From Povalibacter uvarum (lineage in GTDB: Bacteria > Pseudomonadota > Gammaproteobacteria > Steroidobacterales > Steroidobacteraceae): a stretch of DNA of 64,000 nucleotides. Positions within the stretch are counted from its first letter, which is position 1; the number at the start of each line of letters is the position of its first letter. Location: assembly GCF_014202975.1 (NCBI RefSeq), contig NZ_JACHHZ010000006.1, positions 434,001 to 498,000 of the forward strand. Reading direction: 5' to 3'. Of the stretch, positions 62,582-64,000 are shown in pieces. Made by a program: the position numbers and the translations under genes. The notes below the pieces were generated by a model. The model ran no database searches. It was not told the DNA's origin and was given only the letters and a program-made list of their open reading frames with translations.

Positions 62582-64000
62582 ATGCACGGCACTATTCCCG
62601 CTGCCCGAAAGAAGCTCATCGAACAGATTGCCGCATCGGCGCGGCGTCTCCAGAAGCGATCCGACCGCGTCAGCGCGCCGGATTTCGTCCGTCAGTACTA
62701 CCGCGGCGTCGCCGAAGAGGACCTCGCGCAGTACGAGAAGTCCGCCCTGGCGGCCGTGGCGCTCGGACAACTGCGCTTCGCATCGACCCGGCGGCGCGAC
62801 CGCGCAGCGGTTCGGGTCTTCAATGCCGACCAGGCCCGCGACGGCTGGTCATCGACGCACACGATCGTCGAAGTCGTCGTGGAGGACATGCCCTTCCTGG
62901 TCGATTCGATCGGGATGGTGCTCAGCCAGGCCGGCCTCACGATCCAGCTGATGATTCACCCGATCATCGACGTTCGCCGCGACGCCGGCGGACGGCTGAC
63001 AGACGTCGATGACGGCTCCACGACCGAGGGCAAGTTCAAGCGGGAGTCGTGGCAGCACATCGAGATCGATCGCATTGCCGATCCCCGCCGGCTCGAGGAG
63101 CTCGAACAGAAGCTTCATCGCATCATCGAAGACGTACGCTTCGCCGTCCTGGACTGGAAGGCGATGCTCCAGAAGGCGCTCGAAATCGCGAAGGACATCG
63201 ACACGCTCTCGACACCGGTGCCTGCCAACGAAGCACGCGAAGTCGCCGCCCTGCTCGAGTGGATGGAGGCGAATCACTTCACGTTCCTGGGGTACCGGGA
63301 ATACAAGCTCCAGCGCGGCCGCAGCGAAGACACGCTGGTCCCGCTGCCCGAAACCGGCCTCGGCATCCTGCGCCAGCGCCGCAACCAGAAGCTGACGCCG
63401 ACGACCCTGACCGGACATCTGCGGGATCACGCCCGCGAGCGCGACCTGCTGACGATCACGAAGGCGAACTCGGTGTCGACCGTGCATCGCGCTTCCTATC
63501 TCGACTACATCGGCATCAAGACCTTCGACAAGTCGGGCAAGGTCACGGGCGAACGTCGCTTCCTCGGCCTTTTTACTTCGACCGTCTACAGCCGCAGTCC
63601 GCGCGAAATTCCGCTGCTGCGCCACAAGATCGAACGCGTGATCGAACACTTCGGCCTCGATCCTGCAAGCCACGACGGCAAGGCCGTCATGCATGTGGTG
63701 GAAACTTATCCTCGCGACGAACTGTTCCAGGCCAGCGTCGCCGACCTGATCCGCATCGTCCGCGGCATCGTGAATCTGTACGAACGCCATCGCGTTCGCG
63801 TGTTCATGCGCCGGGATGCATTCGACCGGTTCTACTCCGGCATGATCTTCGTACCGCGCGACCGCTACAGCACGCAGGTTCGTAACAAGATCGAAGCCCT
63901 CGTCCGTGAGCGATTGCAGGCGACCGGGATCGAATCGCAGGTCCAGCTCTCCGAATCCGCGCTGGCCCGCGTGCATATGATCGTGCGTCTGCCGCCGGAC
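62582..64000 (+). CDS. Large NAD-specific glutamate dehydrogenase, N-terminal part
   Basis: The frame begins at ATG 62582 and is open to the window edge (473 codons). The family is the 1500-1600-residue GdhB-type enzyme that deaminates glutamate to 2-oxoglutarate. The N-terminal regulatory region is recognisable: VEVVVEDMPFLVDSIGMVLS, TIQLMIHPIIDVRRD, LLEWMEANHFTFLGYREYKL, VYSRSPREIPLLRHKI, HVVETYPRDELFQ and YSGMIFVPRDRY. The catalytic domain lies beyond the window. It is downstream of the PDH operon by 121 bases and probably separately expressed. Confidence 0.93.
   Translation, partial: MHGTIPAARKKLIEQIAASARRLQKRSDRVSAPDFVRQYYRGVAEEDLAQYEKSALAAVALGQLRFASTRRRDRAAVRVFNADQARDGWSSTHTIVEVVVEDMPFLVDSIGMVLSQAGLTIQLMIHPIIDVRRDAGGRLTDVDDGSTTEGKFKRESWQHIEIDRIADPRRLEELEQKLHRIIEDVRFAVLDWKAMLQKALEIAKDIDTLSTPVPANEAREVAALLEWMEANHFTFLGYREYKLQRGRSEDTLVPLPETGLGILRQRRNQKLTPTTLTGHLRDHARERDLLTITKANSVSTVHRASYLDYIGIKTFDKSGKVTGERRFLGLFTSTVYSRSPREIPLLRHKIERVIEHFGLDPASHDGKAVMHVVETYPRDELFQASVADLIRIVRGIVNLYERHRVRVFMRRDAFDRFYSGMIFVPRDRYSTQVRNKIEALVRERLQATGIESQVQLSESALARVHMIVRLPPD

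Overview
The window is a contiguous piece of a high-GC bacterial chromosome with dense coding on both strands and no rRNA, tRNA, CRISPR array, phage or insertion sequence that I could recognise. Gene content points to a gammaproteobacterium near the Xanthomonadales/Steroidobacterales: a large TonB-dependent receptor with flavin-dependent halogenases, an ECF-sigma/Ser-Thr-kinase pair, phosphoenolpyruvate carboxylase, RlmE, a short-type pyruvate dehydrogenase and a large NAD-glutamate dehydrogenase. This placement is inference from gene families, not from a marker gene.

Layout. (1) 253-8848: a TonB-dependent receptor locus with a DUF6445 protein, the receptor, a tryptophan-halogenase-family enzyme, a degenerate halogenase paralogue and a JmjC-like cupin. 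(2) 8974-15382: mixed small genes: extensin-like protein, outer-membrane protein, SnoaL-like protein, DUF411 protein, rlmE, an FAD dehydrogenase and a TrmH-type methyltransferase. (3) 15396-22179, minus strand: a methyl-cycle/one-carbon cluster (sugar/adenosine kinase, metK, SAH riboswitch, ahcY, purU, folD, metF). (4) 22853-35042: GGDEF response regulator, malonyl-CoA synthetase, pirin, SulP transporter, NhaA fused to a DsbA-like domain, a double cNMP-binding/rhodanese protein, GNAT, a second folD, MarR. (5) 35131-40915: ppc, a PAS protein, a KefB-type antiporter and a small conserved protein. (6) 41152-51256, minus strand: a ten-gene envelope operon with TonB/AgmX-like protein, two ExbD/TolR proteins, one ExbB/TolQ protein, three TPR proteins, a coiled-coil exported protein and a TlpA-like thioredoxin, preceded by a clear c-di-GMP-I (GEMM) riboswitch. 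(7) 51669-56245: two small secreted proteins, one made of twelve 11-residue repeats, then an ECF sigma factor and its Ser/Thr kinase. (8) 56431-64000: SYLF protein, hppD with a divergent MarR gene, pdhA-pdhB-pdhC and the start of an NAD-glutamate dehydrogenase that runs off the window.

How the parts connect. The riboswitch makes the proton-driven TonB/Tol-like TPR operon a c-di-GMP-responsive machine, and the window also encodes an intact diguanylate cyclase. The SAH riboswitch sits exactly where expected, before ahcY, in a cluster that turns SAH back into methionine-cycle intermediates, with a PfkB kinase that could remove adenosine.

The intergenic regions hold several families of short structured repeats: 7-bp tandem arrays of changing consensus, often in inverted pairs; a REP-like double palindrome present three times; and a CACGGAG-type palindrome present twice. 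Heptamer arrays supply the stop codons of at least three genes and appear to be inserted in frame inside another. These repeats, the c-di-GMP-controlled operon and the secreted 11-residue-repeat protein are the most novel parts of the window.
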